Source: JAMZMI01 sp039970095
Lineage (GTDB): Bacteria > Bacteroidota > Bacteroidia > Cytophagales > Cyclobacteriaceae
Direction: 5' to 3'
DNA length: 64,000 bases
NCBI GenBank assembly: GCA_039970095.1
Contig: JBDVMP010000059.1
Location: forward strand, 1-64,000
Part shown: in pieces, positions 18,155 through 27,767 of the stretch
How the letters are laid out: every line of letters starts with the position of its first letter
Position numbering within the stretch: the first letter of the stretch is position 1
The notes under the pieces: generated by a model
What the model was told of the DNA's origin: nothing
Databases searched by the model: none
Seen by the model: the letters and a program-made list of their open reading frames with translations, nothing else
Translations under genes and position numbers: made by a program

Positions 18155-18937
18155 GTGAGAAATATTGCAATACCATTTTGTATTTCACTCTTTTTGGTTT
18201 TGGGATCGTTTCACAATGCGGGACTGACAAAGTATAAAATCAGGAAGGTCGTTATTGACGCTGGTCATGGCGGCAAGGATCCTGGTACGCATGGAGCCAT
18301 TTCCAAAGAAAAAGATATAGCGCTCAATATTTCCAAAGAGCTCGGACGGATAATAAATGAAAATATCCCGGATGTAGAGGTGGTGTTTACCCGCAAGGAT
18401 GACAGCTTCCCTACGCTGGAGTCTCGTCCTGAGTTGGCCAATAAAGTAGGAGCCGACTTATTCATATCCATCCATGCCAATTGGGTAGGCAACCCCAATA
18501 TTCACGGAACGGAGACCTATGTAATGGGTGTTCAAAACTCTGGAAGGAATTTTGAGGTGGCAAAGCGTGAAAATTCTGTGATTCTTTTAGAAGAAAACTA
18601 TGAGGCTCGTTACGATGGGTTTGACCCGACTTCCCCTGAATCATACATCTTATTTTCATTAACACAATCTGCTTATCAGGAAAGAAGCCTTCAATTGGCA
18701 TCCATGATAGAGGATCAATTCAAAAATCGCGTAGGTCGCAGGAGCCGGGGAGTAAAACAATCGAGCCTTTGGGTGCTATGGAATTCAGCAATGCCTAGTG
18801 TTTTGGTAGAAGTGGGCTATCTTAGTAATCCTAAAGAGGAGAAGGAGCTGAACGACGAATTAAATCAGGTCTATATCGCGTCAGGAATCTTCAGAGCCTT
18901 TAGAGATTACAAAGAGGAAATAGAATCCATGAATTAA
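18155..18937 (+). CDS. N-acetylmuramoyl-L-alanine amidase (Amidase_3)
   Basis: 260 residues. A signal peptide or anchor (about 1-22) precedes a zinc amidase domain with metal ligands H38 (DAGHGG), E52 and H107 (SIHAN) and catalytic E219 (LVEVGYLSN). It cleaves the amide bond between N-acetylmuramic acid and the stem peptide, in the periplasm. The start is GTG at 18155; no ATG lies nearby in frame. It is followed after 8 bases by an MCE-family gene, an association common in Bacteroidota. Confidence 0.92.
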   Translation: MRNIAIPFCISLFLVLGSFHNAGLTKYKIRKVVIDAGHGGKDPGTHGAISKEKDIALNISKELGRIINENIPDVEVVFTRKDDSFPTLESRPELANKVGADLFISIHANWVGNPNIHGTETYVMGVQNSGRNFEVAKRENSVILLEENYEARYDGFDPTSPESYILFSLTQSAYQERSLQLASMIEDQFKNRVGRRSRGVKQSSLWVLWNSAMPSVLVEVGYLSNPKEEKELNDELNQVYIASGIFRAFRDYKEEIESMN

Positions 18938-18945
18938 TTCCTGGT

Positions 18946-19884
18946 ATGTCAAAACAATTCAAAGTAGGACTAATTGCCCTTATTTCGGGAGCCATTCTGT
19001 ATTGGGGTTTCAACTTTCTAAAAGGAACCGATTTTTTCTCACCCACAAATAGATACTATGTGATTTATGATAATGTGGATGGGTTAAATAAATCAAATCC
19101 AGTCATTATCAATGGCCTGGCCGTTGGCCGGGTGAGTGCTATCCATCTCATGCAGGCCAGAGAAAATGCAATCCTGGTTGAGTTGGATATAGATGAAGAT
19201 ATCGTGCTTGGAGAGTCCACACAGGCGGCACTTTCAAACACTGATTTTCTCGGGAGCAAAGGAATTATTCTTACAATAGGAGATATCAAAAACCCGTTGA
19301 CCCCCGGTGATACTTTGGTTCCCGTTGTTGATAAAGGGCTGAATGAAATAATTGAAAGCGCAACTCCCGTAGCAAATAACCTAAATACAACCATTACGCG
19401 GGTCAATGAAATCTTAATAGGACTCAAGGGTAGTGGAGAAAAGATCAACAGTACTATTGGAGAATTGGAGCAGATGATTATTGGCGTGAATGGTATGATT
19501 GCCGATAACCAGAGAGACATAGCAAAAATTGTTGCCTCTACTGCCGTATTGGTTAATAACGTCAATGATAAGGTGCAGCAGCTTGATCCTCTTTTGCAAA
19601 AGTCCAATGGCGTGCTCGACTCACTCAATAACCTGGAGATTCAGCGTACGCTTTCAGGTGTTGATACAGTTTTGTTTACTTTAAATGAGACACTCCAGGC
19701 TTTTAAAGAGAGCGATGGGACATTGGGTAAGCTCATCAACGAAGACTCAATGTATAATAACATCAATAAATTACTTATTGATCTGGACAAGATGGTGATC
19801 CATTTTGATCAGTACCCTAAAGACTTCCTCAAGCCGCTTGGGCGAAAGCATAAAAAGCTGAAAGGCTCCACTACGGAAGAATAA
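18946..19884 (+). CDS. MCE/MlaD-family lipid transport protein
   Basis: 312 residues. An N-terminal membrane anchor (about 5-22) is followed by one MCE domain (about 35-115) containing GLNKSNPVIINGLAVGRV, then a long helical C-terminal region. MCE proteins bind phospholipids in the periplasm and pair with an ABC permease and ATPase; those genes are not in this window. It is 8 bases downstream of the amidase gene. Confidence 0.88.
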   Translation: MSKQFKVGLIALISGAILYWGFNFLKGTDFFSPTNRYYVIYDNVDGLNKSNPVIINGLAVGRVSAIHLMQARENAILVELDIDEDIVLGESTQAALSNTDFLGSKGIILTIGDIKNPLTPGDTLVPVVDKGLNEIIESATPVANNLNTTITRVNEILIGLKGSGEKINSTIGELEQMIIGVNGMIADNQRDIAKIVASTAVLVNNVNDKVQQLDPLLQKSNGVLDSLNNLEIQRTLSGVDTVLFTLNETLQAFKESDGTLGKLINEDSMYNNINKLLIDLDKMVIHFDQYPKDFLKPLGRKHKKLKGSTTEE

Positions 19885-19926
19885 GGACAAACCTTATCTT
19901 GCCGTCAATCATCAAACACCCCCACT

Positions 19927-21567
19927 ATGGATGAAAGACAAAGGCAAAATGCCTCCCAATTCACTTCTCTATCTGCAGACCTGAAGCAAAAGCTGGAACA
20001 GGTTTATCTAGGTGGTGGAGAAAAAAAACAAACCTCACACAAGGCTAAGGGTAAAATGACAGCTCGTGAGCGTATCGCCTATTTAGTAGATGATATGTCT
20101 GATTTTCTGGAGGTGGGGGCATTGACAGCCGATGGTATGTATGAGGAGTGGGGCGGATGCCCGTCTGCCGGAGTAGTCGTTGGTATAGGCAAGATATCAG
20201 GCCGTCAATGTGTGATTGCAGCCAATGACGCCACCGTAAAGGCTGGCGCATGGTTTCCAATGACAGCAAAAAAGAACCTTAGAGCTCAGGAGATAGCTTT
20301 GGAGAACAAATTGCCCATTGTTTATCTGGTTGATAGTGCAGGGGTATTTCTGCCTATGCAGGATGAGATTTTTCCTGACAAGGAGCACTTCGGACGTCAG
20401 TTTAGAAACAATGCTAAAATGTCTGCTGAGGGAATCGTGCAGATAGCCGCGATCATGGGCAGTTGCGTGGCGGGTGGAGCTTACCTGCCTATCATGTCTG
20501 ATGAGGCTATGATCGTGGAGGGGACTGGTTCTATTTTTCTGGCGGGGAGTTATCTCGTAAAATCGGCAATAGGCGAAGATATTGATAATGAGACTCTGGG
20601 GGGCGCAGATACACATTGCGAAATATCCGGCGTGACGGACAACAAGTATAAGTCTGATGAAGAATGTCTGAACGCAATAAAGGGTGTTTTTGATAAGATG
20701 GGCTACCCAGAAACTGCCGGGTTCAATCGAGCGGACCCGAAGCTGCCAGCGCTTGATCAGGAGGGGTTGTACAATGTTTTTCCGGTAGATCGCAATGTTC
20801 CGTATGACATGCTTGAGGTGATCAAAAGGATGGTGGATGAGTCGGAGTTTGAGGAGTACAAAAAGGATTATGGTAAAACGCTGGTCTGTGGCTATGCCCG
20901 GGTGGATGGCTGGAGCGTAGGGATAGTGGCTAACCAAAGGAAGGTAGTTAAAGCCAAAAAAAGTGGAGGCTCTCAAGAGATGCAGATGGGCGGAGTGATC
21001 TACTCAGACTCAGCTGATAAGGCCGCCCGGTTCATCATGAACTGCAACCAGCGTAAAATTCCCCTTATATTTCTTCATGATGTGAATGGATTCATGGTGG
21101 GCAGTAGGTCAGAGCATGGGGGGATCATTAAAGATGGTGCCAAAATGGTCAATGCCATGGCCAACTCCGTGGTGCCAAAATTTACTTTCATTTTGGGAAG
21201 CAGCTATGGAGCAGGTAACTATGCCATGTGCGGCAAGGCTTATGATCCACGATTGATCTATGCATGGCCCACAGCACAAATGGCTGTGATGAGTGGCAAG
21301 TCCGCTGCAAATACTTTGCTTCAAATAAAAATATCTTCACTCAAAGCCAAAGGAAAAGAAATATCGGAGGACGAAAAGCAGGCACTGCTTTCTGAGATTG
21401 GCGAGTCATATAATAAAAAACTGAGCCCCTATTATGCCGCCTCCCAGCTCTGGGTAGATGGTATTATAGATCCGATGCAAACACGCAAAGTGATCTCGGT
21501 AGGGATAGAGGCAGCAAATCATGCCAAAATAGAAAAGCCCATGAATGTGGGAGTAATTCAGACTTAA
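19927..21567 (+). CDS. Acyl-CoA carboxylase beta subunit (carboxyltransferase)
   Basis: 546 residues, the full length for propionyl-/methylcrotonyl-CoA carboxylase beta chains. The N-terminal carboxyltransferase half includes KGKMTARERIAYLVD and the oxyanion-hole region GSCVAGGAYLPIMSDE. The C-terminal half includes FLHDVNGFMVGSRSEHGG and GSSYGAGNYAMCGKAYDPR. It transfers carboxyl from biotin to an acyl-CoA. The biotin carboxylase/carrier subunit is not in this window. Chain specificity (propionyl, methylcrotonyl, geranyl) cannot be decided by eye. Confidence 0.93.
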   Translation: MDERQRQNASQFTSLSADLKQKLEQVYLGGGEKKQTSHKAKGKMTARERIAYLVDDMSDFLEVGALTADGMYEEWGGCPSAGVVVGIGKISGRQCVIAANDATVKAGAWFPMTAKKNLRAQEIALENKLPIVYLVDSAGVFLPMQDEIFPDKEHFGRQFRNNAKMSAEGIVQIAAIMGSCVAGGAYLPIMSDEAMIVEGTGSIFLAGSYLVKSAIGEDIDNETLGGADTHCEISGVTDNKYKSDEECLNAIKGVFDKMGYPETAGFNRADPKLPALDQEGLYNVFPVDRNVPYDMLEVIKRMVDESEFEEYKKDYGKTLVCGYARVDGWSVGIVANQRKVVKAKKSGGSQEMQMGGVIYSDSADKAARFIMNCNQRKIPLIFLHDVNGFMVGSRSEHGGIIKDGAKMVNAMANSVVPKFTFILGSSYGAGNYAMCGKAYDPRLIYAWPTAQMAVMSGKSAANTLLQIKISSLKAKGKEISEDEKQALLSEIGESYNKKLSPYYAASQLWVDGIIDPMQTRKVISVGIEAANHAKIEKPMNVGVIQT

Positions 21568-21633
21568 GCTTAGATTCGCTTTCTTGTTTTACAACAAATC
21601 CTTAATTTGATTTTTCAAACACAACATTGAGTA

Positions 21634-22488
21634 TTGATTAAAGAAAGTGAACTAAAGGCGCTCGTTACCCTACTGGAGGATGAGGACGAAGAGGTTGTTT
21701 CTCATGTAGAAGCAAAGCTGATGGAGATAGGTACAGGGGTGATCCCGCTGCTTGAACATGAATGGGAAACTAATTTCAACCCACTGATCCAGCGTAGGAT
21801 AGAAGACCTGATTCACATGCTGCAGTTTGAGCTCGTACAGGAGCGGCTGGTGGACTGGAAAGAGAATCGGCAAGGTGATCTTCTCGAAGGTCTCTGGCTG
21901 GTGGCCACATATCAATACCCGGATATAGACTTGGAGGAACTCAAACAGGAGCTTCATGAGCTGTATATTGAGGTTTGGCGTGAATTTAAGGACGAAATGG
22001 CGCCATTCGATCAGGTAAGGGTATTGAATAGCGTGATCTTCGATAAGCTTAAGTTTAGAGCCAATACCAAAAACTTTCATTCTCCAGCCAACAGTATGAT
22101 CAATGCTGTGCTGGAGTCCAAAAAAGGAAACCCCATTTCGCTGTGTTCGGTTTATTTACTCATTGCACAAAAACTCGAGCTCAATATCTACGGTGTGAAT
22201 TTACCAAACCTCTTCATTCTCACTTTCAAAAATGACGTCAGTGAGTTTTATATCAATTGCTTCAACAAGGGTTTGATCTTCACCAAAGAAGACATAGATA
22301 ACTACCTCGAGCATCTCAATATTTCTAAGCAAGACCTTTTCTATGAGCCTTGTTCGCACCTTGATATTGTGCTTCGCTCGCTTAGAAACCTGGTTGTGTC
22401 CTTCGAAAAGCTGGGGGACTACCACAAATCTGACGAAATCAAGGCCATCCTAAAAAAACTAGACGATCAGTATATCGGGTTTGATTGA
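21634..22488 (+). CDS. SirB1-family transglutaminase-like protein
   Basis: 284 residues. The central part (NSMINAVLESKKGNPISLCSVYLLIAQ, given here in pieces: NSMINAVLE and KGNPISLCSVYLLIA) matches the SirB1 transglutaminase-like fold, in which a Cys and His line a catalytic-like pocket. It is an intracellular protein of unknown role. The only start in frame near the beginning is TTG at 21634, preceded by an in-frame stop region, so translation probably uses TTG. Confidence 0.8.
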   Translation: MIKESELKALVTLLEDEDEEVVSHVEAKLMEIGTGVIPLLEHEWETNFNPLIQRRIEDLIHMLQFELVQERLVDWKENRQGDLLEGLWLVATYQYPDIDLEELKQELHELYIEVWREFKDEMAPFDQVRVLNSVIFDKLKFRANTKNFHSPANSMINAVLESKKGNPISLCSVYLLIAQKLELNIYGVNLPNLFILTFKNDVSEFYINCFNKGLIFTKEDIDNYLEHLNISKQDLFYEPCSHLDIVLRSLRNLVVSFEKLGDYHKSDEIKAILKKLDDQYIGFD

Positions 22489-22789
22489 GGTGCCGTGGAG
22501 GTAAGGTCTATACCCTCTAATATCGGTTATCCCATTTTTCTCAAATAGCAACGGTGGTTATCTGAAGTTTGCACTAATCGTAAGATGGCCAGGGCATCAA
22601 ATGGATGATTTAGCATTAATCCCGTCGGGGTTTGGTATGGGTTCGATTCTTTGTTCAGGCTTAAAAGCTCAACCCTAATAGTCTTATCTGATTAATGATT
22701 GTGATAGGGTTGTAGAAAAAAGATCATTTCGCCGAGAGGGATTTTATCAACCTTGACGTCTAATAGGTTTTACAACAAATAATCAGAAC
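22489..22789. other. 301-base intergenic region with one inverted repeat
   Basis: No gene seen. CAACCCTA (22670-22677) and TAGGGTTG (22705-22712) form a perfect inverted repeat 27 bases apart, upstream of the YHYH lipoprotein operon; it could be an operator. No good TAnnTTTG box was found. Confidence 0.4.
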
Positions 22790-23599
22790 ATGAAAAGTAA
22801 CAACCTTATTCATTTGTTTACCCTGGGGCTACTCATGGTTAGTATATCCTGTGGCAGTGATGATGTCGATCTTAATATTAATGATGAAGAAGAGTTGGTA
22901 GCGGATGACAATGATTCAGAGTCGAACTCTACACCAACACTTGCATTCGATGAGTTTAATTCAGAATCGGTAACCATTTCTTTTGATGGAGATGAGATCA
23001 CTATTGAATCAAGCGCGCTTCCAAATCACACATCACCTTACTGGTCTGCAAATAGTGATCTCCATATTGATGCTACAGTCGCCAATGAAGATCAAATGTC
23101 GCCTGGTAATATTACAGAAGGGAGTTATTCTCTCACAGTATCTGCTGCGCCATCGTTCGCATCCAGAACTACAGAGACAGGATTAGGTGCCATCGGAATT
23201 TCTGTTACGGGTGTTCCTATCTTTAATGGGTCAGAAGGACCGACAGATGTAACTGCCGGTGTGGCTTCTGGCTTTGATTGGGCTGGTGGACACAGTGGGC
23301 CTACAGGCTATCATTATCATACGGAAGCCCAGGATGTGGGCGAGGACTCTCCATTGACCATAGATGATGATCGCCTTCTTGGCATCATGTCAGACGGATT
23401 TTTGATATATGGAAGAAAATGCAGCTCCACCGACGATTATCCAACCGATGGAGATGAGTCTAATGGTCACTTTTCTACTACAGAACATAGTGATGAGGCT
23501 TTTTACCATTATCATATTGTAAATGAGATCTATCTGGATCAATATTATTTGCTATTCGGATTTGTTGATTTGCAGGGCACACCGAGTGTAATCATGTAA
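22790..23599 (+). CDS. YHYH-domain lipoprotein
   Basis: 269 residues with a lipoprotein signal ending SISC (about residue 21) and a long acidic linker. Two copies of the family motif are present: GYHYHTE and AFYHYHIV. The histidine clusters look able to bind metal, but this is inference. It is first in a likely three-gene operon with a MORN-repeat lipoprotein and a SCO copper protein; spacings are 14 bases and a short overlap. Confidence 0.82.
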   Translation: MKSNNLIHLFTLGLLMVSISCGSDDVDLNINDEEELVADDNDSESNSTPTLAFDEFNSESVTISFDGDEITIESSALPNHTSPYWSANSDLHIDATVANEDQMSPGNITEGSYSLTVSAAPSFASRTTETGLGAIGISVTGVPIFNGSEGPTDVTAGVASGFDWAGGHSGPTGYHYHTEAQDVGEDSPLTIDDDRLLGIMSDGFLIYGRKCSSTDDYPTDGDESNGHFSTTEHSDEAFYHYHIVNEIYLDQYYLLFGFVDLQGTPSVIM

Positions 23600-23613
23600 C
23601 CCAAACATAATAT

Positions 23614-24225
23614 ATGAAACCCTCCATAATACTTGTTGTGCTATTGATCATCATAGGTTGCAATCGTCCAGACGGTCGTCCTGCCAGTGTTGATCTGATA
23701 AAAACGGTTCCAGATATTGAATGGAAGACCGAGGAAACATATTATGATCGAATGACGAGCACTTGGAGGTTTAGCGCTGATTCCAATGTGGTCTCAGGAT
23801 ATATAATATCCTCCTTCGAGAGTGGTGCTATTGAGAAAAAAATAGGATTGGTTGAAGGCCGAAAAGAAGGCCTTCAACTCACTTATTACCCCAACGGTCA
23901 GCTGAAATTTTCTGAAAGCTATTCTGATAATAAGCTAAACGGGACAGTGAAGAGATGGGGAATAGAGGAGGGTTATCAGATGTTGGCTGAATTGAATTAT
24001 AAGGACGGGAAACTTCATGGAGTGCAACGGAAGTGGTACGCTACCGGAGAACTACACAAGCTCATGCAGGTTTATAACGGGGTTGAAAATGGCATGCAAA
24101 AGGCCTTCAGAAAAAATGGAGCATTATACGCTAATTATGAAGCTAAAAACGGTAGAACCTTCGGTCTTAAAAGGTCAAATCTTTGTTACGAATTGGATAA
24201 TGAACAAGTGGTATATGCACAATAA
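23614..24225 (+). CDS. MORN-repeat (YwqK-like) lipoprotein
   Basis: 203 residues with lipoprotein signal LLIIIGC. From about residue 65 there are repeats of the form G-x-x-x-Y-Y-x-N-G-x-L-x-x-x-x-x-Y (for example LTYYPNGQLKFSESY and KWYATGELHKLMQVY), the MORN-variant repeats of the YwqK family. The family has been called antitoxin-like, but in Bacteroidota these are mostly secreted proteins of unknown role. Its end overlaps the SCO gene. Confidence 0.8.
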   Translation: MKPSIILVVLLIIIGCNRPDGRPASVDLIKTVPDIEWKTEETYYDRMTSTWRFSADSNVVSGYIISSFESGAIEKKIGLVEGRKEGLQLTYYPNGQLKFSESYSDNKLNGTVKRWGIEEGYQMLAELNYKDGKLHGVQRKWYATGELHKLMQVYNGVENGMQKAFRKNGALYANYEAKNGRTFGLKRSNLCYELDNEQVVYAQ

Positions 24226-24871
24226 AGTTTTTGTAATCATTGGGTTTTTAATAACCATAGGGTGTACCCCTACAAAAAAAGAGGAGAAGACGAGCAGAGT
24301 GGAGGAGTTGCCTTTTTACAGTGAGGCCACTTACACGCCGCAGTGGTTAGATCCCGAAAATGTGCCGGATGATTTTCATCAAATACCCGCATTTCAACTT
24401 TCTGATCAGAATGGAGAGATAGTTTCAGAAAAAGACCTTGATGGAAAAGTGACTGTGGTTGATTTTTTCTTTACTACCTGTCCGGGTATCTGTCCCAAGA
24501 TGACCTCTAATATGAAACTGGTTCAGGATGCCTTTTTGGAAGATGATGAAATCCTTATCCTTTCTCACTCTGTCACGCCTGAGTATGATAGTGTGGCAAT
24601 CCTACAGGAGTATGCCAAAAACAAGGAAATAGTGAAAAAGGAATGGCATCTTCTCACAGGCGAAAGATCATCAATCTATGATCTGGGTAGAAACCAATAT
24701 TTCGTAGAAGAGGATTTAGGCCTGTCAAAGGATCCAGATGATTTTATCCACACCGAAAACTTTGTTTTAGTGGATCAAAAGCGAAGAATTCGGGGGATTT
24801 ACAACGGGTTGAATAAATCATCAATCCGACAACTGATAGCGGACATCAAAACATTGCAATCGGCCAGTTAG
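24215..24871 (+). CDS. SCO1/SenC-family copper chaperone lipoprotein
   Basis: 218 residues from ATG 24215; ATG 24200 is an alternative. The lipobox cysteine is C17 (LITIGC). The thioredoxin-like fold carries the copper ligands C89 and C93 (TTCPGICPK) and H179 (DDFIHTENF). SCO proteins deliver copper to cytochrome oxidases or reduce their copper-site cysteines. It overlaps the upstream MORN gene by 11 bases. Context with the histidine-rich YHYH lipoprotein suggests an envelope copper-handling operon. Confidence 0.9.
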   Translation: MHNKVFVIIGFLITIGCTPTKKEEKTSRVEELPFYSEATYTPQWLDPENVPDDFHQIPAFQLSDQNGEIVSEKDLDGKVTVVDFFFTTCPGICPKMTSNMKLVQDAFLEDDEILILSHSVTPEYDSVAILQEYAKNKEIVKKEWHLLTGERSSIYDLGRNQYFVEEDLGLSKDPDDFIHTENFVLVDQKRRIRGIYNGLNKSSIRQLIADIKTLQSAS

Positions 24872-24976
24872 TGGGCTAATATACCTTCATTTACACAACT
24901 AAAGGAATGTCCTCACTAATTGTGTTTCGGCCTATTTATCACTGAACTTAACCCCGTTCATGAAGGAGGCCATAAT

Positions 24977-25588
24977 TCAGGAGTTGTAAGCCAGTAGGTA
25001 GTCCTTCACTTCCTCCACGCTTATTTTATAATTTTTTGGAGAGCCGTTGTTAGGCTTGTTGATGGTGCCTGTGAGGTCAAAATCAGAAAGAAACTTGATG
25101 TAAGTGTCATCCTTCAGGCTTAGTTTTTTCCTGCTGTAGATTTTGTAGAGCACCTCTTTGGCGCACCAGATAGCGCAGAGCTTGCGTAGGTCGTCCCCGT
25201 ACCTCACTTCCGATCCGTTTACAAACTTATCTCTGACCTGAATCATCTTATGTCTTGGTCGCTCCAGATCTATACCGCATGGGTCTTTCAGGCTGATCAT
25301 GGCTGCCGCCATGGGAAAAGAATGCGATATGGAGATTTCGGCTTTTTTATTTCTTAAAATGGGCTTTCCTGTTTCCAGGTTTTCCATTCCTTCATACGGA
25401 ATGTCATACTGGTTGCACAAATGACGGATAAGGATTCTCCCCACCATCCACTCTGCAGCTTTCACTGTATGCATGTGTTGAGGAGCCTGTTCGGCCAGCA
25501 TTTCGGCTAGAGCTTCGTTCGTTTCCTGAATATTCCAAACAGCGTATGCCGAGTGATCGCTGATTGACTTGGATAATAGTAATGGCAT
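24977..25588 (-). CDS. 4'-phosphopantetheinyl transferase superfamily protein
   Basis: 203 residues. Metal/CoA-binding motifs are present: GIDLERP (about residue 98) and the WxxKE-type signature IWCAKEVLYK (about 141-150). It attaches the phosphopantetheine arm of CoA to a carrier protein in fatty-acid or secondary metabolism. The gene diverges from the WD40 gene and converges on the SCO gene; no carrier protein or synthase is adjacent. Confidence 0.88.
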   Translation of the reverse strand: MPLLLSKSISDHSAYAVWNIQETNEALAEMLAEQAPQHMHTVKAAEWMVGRILIRHLCNQYDIPYEGMENLETGKPILRNKKAEISISHSFPMAAAMISLKDPCGIDLERPRHKMIQVRDKFVNGSEVRYGDDLRKLCAIWCAKEVLYKIYSRKKLSLKDDTYIKFLSDFDLTGTINKPNNGSPKNYKISVEEVKDYLLAYNS

Positions 25589-25702
25589 ACTGTTTTCGTT
25601 TAGATGTTAATTTAGCACGAAATCTATGTTTAGTGATATGAATAAGGAATTTTGAACTAATTTCTTGTCGAACGTATTTCACATAGTCAATCAACAAAAG
25701 TC

Positions 25703-26614
25703 ATGTCTCCAATCAACGTCCATAAACTCAAAACCCTCACGGGGCACAAAGATTCGCTTTATACTCTGGAGCGGTTAGATAGTCAGCGTTTTCTCTCCGC
25801 TGGAGGAGATGGCATGGTGGTCCTTTGGGATGTGCAAAATCCGGATGTCGGGCAGATGATCGTCAAGGTGCCAGCGTCAGTTTATGCTTTGGAGTTCAAT
25901 CCAGAAAAAAACCTTTTGATAGTGGGGCAAAACTTTAGTGGCATTCATCTGATAGATGTTGAAAGTAAAAAGGAATTGAAATCACTGAAACTGACTTCCG
26001 AAGCGATTTTTGACATTCAGTCCAACTCCGAAGCGATTTTTGTAGGTACTGCCGGGGGCGAGCTGATACAGGTAGATTGGGATTTCAATATTGTCAACCG
26101 GGTCAAATACTCCGATAAGAGTGTCAGAGCCATTGCAAAGAGTCCGTCGGGAGGATTTTTGGCTGTTGGTTATAGCGATGAACGTATCAGGATCATCGAT
26201 GCTCGTGACCTTACAGTATTGGATGAATTTGTAGCTCACGAAAAGTCCGTTTTTAGCGTACAGTTCCACCCTGAGATGCCTCTGCTGATGAGTGCGGGAC
26301 GTGATGCCCGTATCAAATTTTGGGATATTGATCGAAAATATGAGCTGATAGAGGAGATTGTTGCCCATATGTACACGATCAACCACCTGGCCTTTAGTCC
26401 CGATAGCCAACATTTCGTATCTTGTAGCATGGATAAATCCATAAAAGTCTGGGATGCTAAAACCTTCAAATTGCTAAAAGTAATTGACAAGGCCAGGCAC
26501 GCTGGGCACGGAACGTCCGTTAACAAGTTGCTGTGGCTCAACCATAAAGAAACATTGGTTTCTTGCAGCGATGATCGCACTATTTCCCTTTGGGATATTA
26601 ATTTTGCAACCTGA
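25703..26614 (+). CDS. WD40-repeat protein
   Basis: 303 residues, about seven WD40 blades, for example LKTLTGHKDSLYTLERL, LSAGGDGMVVLWDV, and SCSMDKSIKVWDAKTFKLL. The whole protein is one cytoplasmic propeller without signal peptide or other domain, so it is probably a protein-binding platform. The stop is 1 base before the DivIVA-domain gene, so these are cotranscribed with folB further down. Confidence 0.9.
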   Translation: MSPINVHKLKTLTGHKDSLYTLERLDSQRFLSAGGDGMVVLWDVQNPDVGQMIVKVPASVYALEFNPEKNLLIVGQNFSGIHLIDVESKKELKSLKLTSEAIFDIQSNSEAIFVGTAGGELIQVDWDFNIVNRVKYSDKSVRAIAKSPSGGFLAVGYSDERIRIIDARDLTVLDEFVAHEKSVFSVQFHPEMPLLMSAGRDARIKFWDIDRKYELIEEIVAHMYTINHLAFSPDSQHFVSCSMDKSIKVWDAKTFKLLKVIDKARHAGHGTSVNKLLWLNHKETLVSCSDDRTISLWDINFAT

Positions 26615-26615
26615 T

Positions 26616-27374
26616 ATGAAGATCACACCAATAGAGATCAGACAGAAAAACTTCGAGAAGCAATTACGAGGTTTTGACAAAGATGAGGTTACGGCCTTTT
26701 TGCTGTCGCTTTCCAATGAATGGGAAAGAGTTCTCGACGAAAACAAGGAATATAAAATCAAGCTGGATCAGGCCGAAAAAGAAGTGGGTAAACTCCGTGA
26801 AGTGGAGAGTTCGCTTTTCAAAACGCTGAAGACGGCCGAAGATACAGGTGCCAACCTGGTGGATCAGGCCAATAAAGCCGCAGAGCTACATCTAAAAGAA
26901 ACGCAGATGAATGCGGAGGCCATGATGAGTGAAGCCAAAACAAAGGCCAAAAACCTGATAGAAAAAGCTGAATCTGAGGCTCGAGACATCATTGATGAGA
27001 TGCAGGATGCCGTGAAGGATTTGGAGCAAAACTACCGCACTCTTGAAAACATGCGTGAAAACATCATTGCTGATCTGAAGAATCTATCGGCGGATCTCAT
27101 TGAACGTGTGGACCGTACCAATAAGCAGAAGAGCGAGTTTAAGCTGGAGGATCATGCCAAAAAGGTGAAGGAAATCGTGAGAGAGTCTGAGAAGCGCATC
27201 GATAAAGAAAACCTGGAGATAAAACCAAAAACGGTAACGCCGGTGGATAAAGTGGAGGTGAAACAAAAAAGTGTAGCCTCTAGCAAACCAGCTCCCCCAA
27301 AGGCCAATACCGTCAAAGTGAAACAACCGGTCAAAGAGGAGGGAGGCTCATTCTTTGACGAATTGGAAGATTAA
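26616..27374 (+). CDS. DivIVA-domain coiled-coil protein
   Basis: 252 residues from ATG 26616, chosen because it begins with the DivIVA signature MKITPIEIRQKNFEKQLRGF followed by VTAFLLSLSNEWE. A long coiled coil follows (about 30-190), then a Lys/Pro-rich linker and acidic tail. DivIVA-type proteins sense membrane curvature or organise polar/septal complexes; in Bacteroidota the role is not settled. It lies between the WD40 gene and folB, 1 and 2 bases away. Confidence 0.87.
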   Translation: MKITPIEIRQKNFEKQLRGFDKDEVTAFLLSLSNEWERVLDENKEYKIKLDQAEKEVGKLREVESSLFKTLKTAEDTGANLVDQANKAAELHLKETQMNAEAMMSEAKTKAKNLIEKAESEARDIIDEMQDAVKDLEQNYRTLENMRENIIADLKNLSADLIERVDRTNKQKSEFKLEDHAKKVKEIVRESEKRIDKENLEIKPKTVTPVDKVEVKQKSVASSKPAPPKANTVKVKQPVKEEGGSFFDELED

Positions 27375-27376
27375 AA

Positions 27377-27727
27377 ATGGGCAAAGTTTCTTTAGAAGGC
27401 ATGGAGTTTTACGCTCGCCACGGATATTACGAGGAGGAGCGCATCATTGGCAATAAATACAGTGTGGATGTGACCATAGAGGCAGACCTATCCGATGCTG
27501 CTGACACTGACAAACTCGAAGGCACCATCAACTATGAAGTGGTTTATGAGATTGTGGCCAAGGTAATGGCTGTAGATGCACTGCTCCTGGAGCACCTTGC
27601 CGGGAAAATTATCAAAGACCTCAAATCGACTTTCCCTTCCATCAAAAAAACCTGTGTCAAGGTATCCAAATACAACCCCCCGATCAAAGGCCTGTGCCAC
27701 CGTGCAGTGGTTGAACTGGAGGGATAA
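27377..27727 (+). CDS. folB: Dihydroneopterin aldolase
   Basis: 116 residues, full length. It converts dihydroneopterin to hydroxymethyl-dihydropterin in folate synthesis. The family's active-site residues are present: E21 (YEEER), Y53 (INYEVVYE), E72 (LEHLAGK, pterin anchor) and K98 (VSKYNPP). It is last in the WD40-DivIVA-folB operon, 2 bases after the DivIVA stop. A second, partial copy about 97 percent identical lies at 35058-35388. Confidence 0.95.
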   Translation: MGKVSLEGMEFYARHGYYEEERIIGNKYSVDVTIEADLSDAADTDKLEGTINYEVVYEIVAKVMAVDALLLEHLAGKIIKDLKSTFPSIKKTCVKVSKYNPPIKGLCHRAVVELEG

Positions 27728-27767
27728 GTAAGACTGACCTGAGCCAGTCTCTTACCTAATCACGATA

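Noticed and set aside
20197..20976. Long open frame on the - strand inside the carboxylase gene
   Set aside because: It is antisense to a full, well-conserved carboxyltransferase and its product has no recognisable features.
22630..22660. GGGTTCGATTC, like a tRNA T-loop
   Set aside because: No acceptor, D or anticodon stem can be folded around it.
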